From JBKJVQ01 sp046717125 (GTDB lineage: Bacteria; Pseudomonadota; Alphaproteobacteria; Rhizobiales; Methyloligellaceae), in NCBI GenBank assembly GCA_046717125.1, contig JBKJVQ010000262.1, positions 1 through 14,747 of the forward strand: a stretch of DNA of 14,747 nt, written 5' to 3'. This document shows, piece after piece, positions 14,085 to 14,747 of this stretch. A program made the translations under genes and the position numbers. Below the pieces are notes generated by a model. The model was not told the DNA's origin and ran no database searches. It was given only the letters and a program-made list of their open reading frames with translations. Each line of letters opens with the position of its first letter. Within the stretch, counting starts at the first letter, position 1.

Positions 14085-14605
14085 AGCAGTCCGCCGCCCG
14101 CGCCAAGGCGCAAGACGCCGGTTACAGCCTGACCGGTCGCGACAAGCGGTTGGTCGCCACGAGCCTGGCCCGGCTGACGCCTGCTTCGAGTCTGGTCGCG
14201 GAGCTGTTCCGCCGCCGCGCCGCGACCATGAACGGCCGCCTGCTGGAAGTTATCGGCCCGCTCGATCCCGCTGCAGTTACGCAATGGGCTTTGATGCTGC
14301 GCGCGGCGCTGACCACAAAGGACCGCAACGTCGCGCTGTCCGCCCTCGCGCGACTGATGGGGACGCAAGCGCGAAGCCATGGGCTGCGGCCGGAAGACTG
14401 TGTGACCTGCGCCGCGGCTCTGTTCTGGACGCTGGAGCGATCCCTGCGCGAAGACTTCACCCCCGAACTCCGGCATGCCTGGGGCATGTTCGTCATCGAG
14501 ATGACGAAGCTGATGATCGGCGATAGCGTGTCCGGGAGCGTCAGCGCGCCGAAGAAGAGCTGTGCAAAGCAGCACGAAGCACTGGATGAAGCCGTGCTGA
14601 TCTGA
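14081..14605 (+). CDS. Globin-like protein coupled to the response regulator
   Basis: The 174-residue, mostly helical protein resembles bacterial single-domain globins across about residues 15-150. Matching landmarks are LVATSLARL...SSLVAELFRRR (A/B helices), AAVTQWALMLRAAL (E-helix region, Gln68 near the distal position), LARLMGTQARSHGLRPEDC with His100 at the expected proximal (F8) position, and ALFWTLERSLREDFTPELRHAWGMFVIEMTKLMIG (G/H helices). The CD-corner phenylalanine of classical globins is not obvious (LLEVIGP is there instead), so haem binding is not assured. A C-terminal tail of about 25 residues is rich in Ser and Lys. There is no signal peptide or transmembrane segment. Its overlap with the receiver gene suggests the two act together. 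A purely structural, non-haem globin fold is the main alternative. Confidence 0.75.
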   Translation: MKQSAARAKAQDAGYSLTGRDKRLVATSLARLTPASSLVAELFRRRAATMNGRLLEVIGPLDPAAVTQWALMLRAALTTKDRNVALSALARLMGTQARSHGLRPEDCVTCAAALFWTLERSLREDFTPELRHAWGMFVIEMTKLMIGDSVSGSVSAPKKSCAKQHEALDEAVLI

Positions 14606-14622
14606 GCGCGCAAGACCGCGCT
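14605..14622. terminator. Short hairpin between convergent genes
   Basis: AGCGCG (14605-14610) pairs with CGCGCT (14617-14622) around a 6-base loop, exactly in the 15-bp gap between the globin-like gene and the convergent outer-membrane gene. There is no T-run on either side, so termination is only suggested by its place. Confidence 0.3.
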
Positions 14623-14747
14623 ACCACTGCACCCTGAAGCCGCCCGAGGCCATGTAGCCTTCGGTATCCTCGCCGAAGATGAGATCGACCTTGGAGAAAG
14701 CCGAGACCGCGTTCGAGCCGAACAGGAACGTGTTGGTGCCGAGCGAG
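14621..14747 (-). CDS. C-terminal end of a probable outer-membrane beta-barrel protein (partial)
   Basis: The minus strand carries the last 42 codons of a gene whose start lies beyond the window. The peptide alternates polar and hydrophobic residues (FLFGSNAVSAFSKVDLIFGED... GYMASGGFRVQW) and ends with a Trp after an amphipathic final strand, as is typical of beta-barrel proteins recognised by the BAM machinery. I cannot name the family from this fragment. It converges with the globin-like gene, 15 bp away. Codon use and strand bias of the frame support it over the opposite strand. Confidence 0.6.
   Translation of the reverse strand, partial: SLGTNTFLFGSNAVSAFSKVDLIFGEDTEGYMASGGFRVQW

Overview
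The window looks like a chromosomal segment of a GC-rich alphaproteobacterium of the order Hyphomicrobiales (Rhizobiales), probably near Bradyrhizobiaceae/Beijerinckiaceae. The evidence is the codon use, two palindromic intergenic repeats of types common in that order (988-1036 and 5666-5755), and the set of protein families. No phage, transposase, integrase or CRISPR array is visible.

Layout. (1) 1-580: a tRNA-Ser(GGA) gene on the minus strand. Between it and its likely promoter lie two extra copies of its first 30 nt, inside a 98/99-bp tandem repeat. (2) 642-1758: a small unrecognised two-helix membrane protein, a repeat-rich intergenic stretch, and msrA (methionine sulfoxide reductase A). 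(3) 1858-5631: a three-gene operon for a PaoABC-type molybdenum/FAD/Fe-S aldehyde oxidoreductase. The Fe-S subunit has Ser in place of one expected cluster Cys, and the molybdenum subunit has a one-base frameshift in a T6 run. (4) 5887-8564: a large DUF2339 membrane protein, frameshifted once. (5) 8571-11252: envelope genes, namely mepA (murein endopeptidase, minus), a small YkuD-type L,D-transpeptidase (plus) and a flippase-like LPG-synthase-TM protein (minus). (6) 11583-14605: a GT2 membrane glycosyltransferase with an N-terminal MshEN-like region, a stand-alone receiver protein, and a globin-like protein that overlaps the receiver gene by 4 bp. (7) 14621-14747: the C-terminal end of a probable outer-membrane beta-barrel protein (minus).

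How the genes relate. MsrA and the aldehyde oxidoreductase both fit repair or detoxification of oxidised or reactive compounds, but they are not clearly one operon. MepA, the L,D-transpeptidase, the flippase-like protein and the glycosyltransferase are all cell-envelope functions. The receiver/globin-like pair is the most suggestive unit for new biology: a possible gas-, redox- or stress-linked signalling pair.

Caution. At least four apparent one-base indels (about 3604-3609, 7510-7512, 11943-11950 and 12091-12094) interrupt otherwise well conserved proteins, and two key residues are substituted. This pattern fits sequencing or assembly error at least as well as gene decay, so the broken genes should be read with that in mind. 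I found no convincing wholly new system; the best leads are the tRNA-Ser fragment array and the receiver/globin-like pair.
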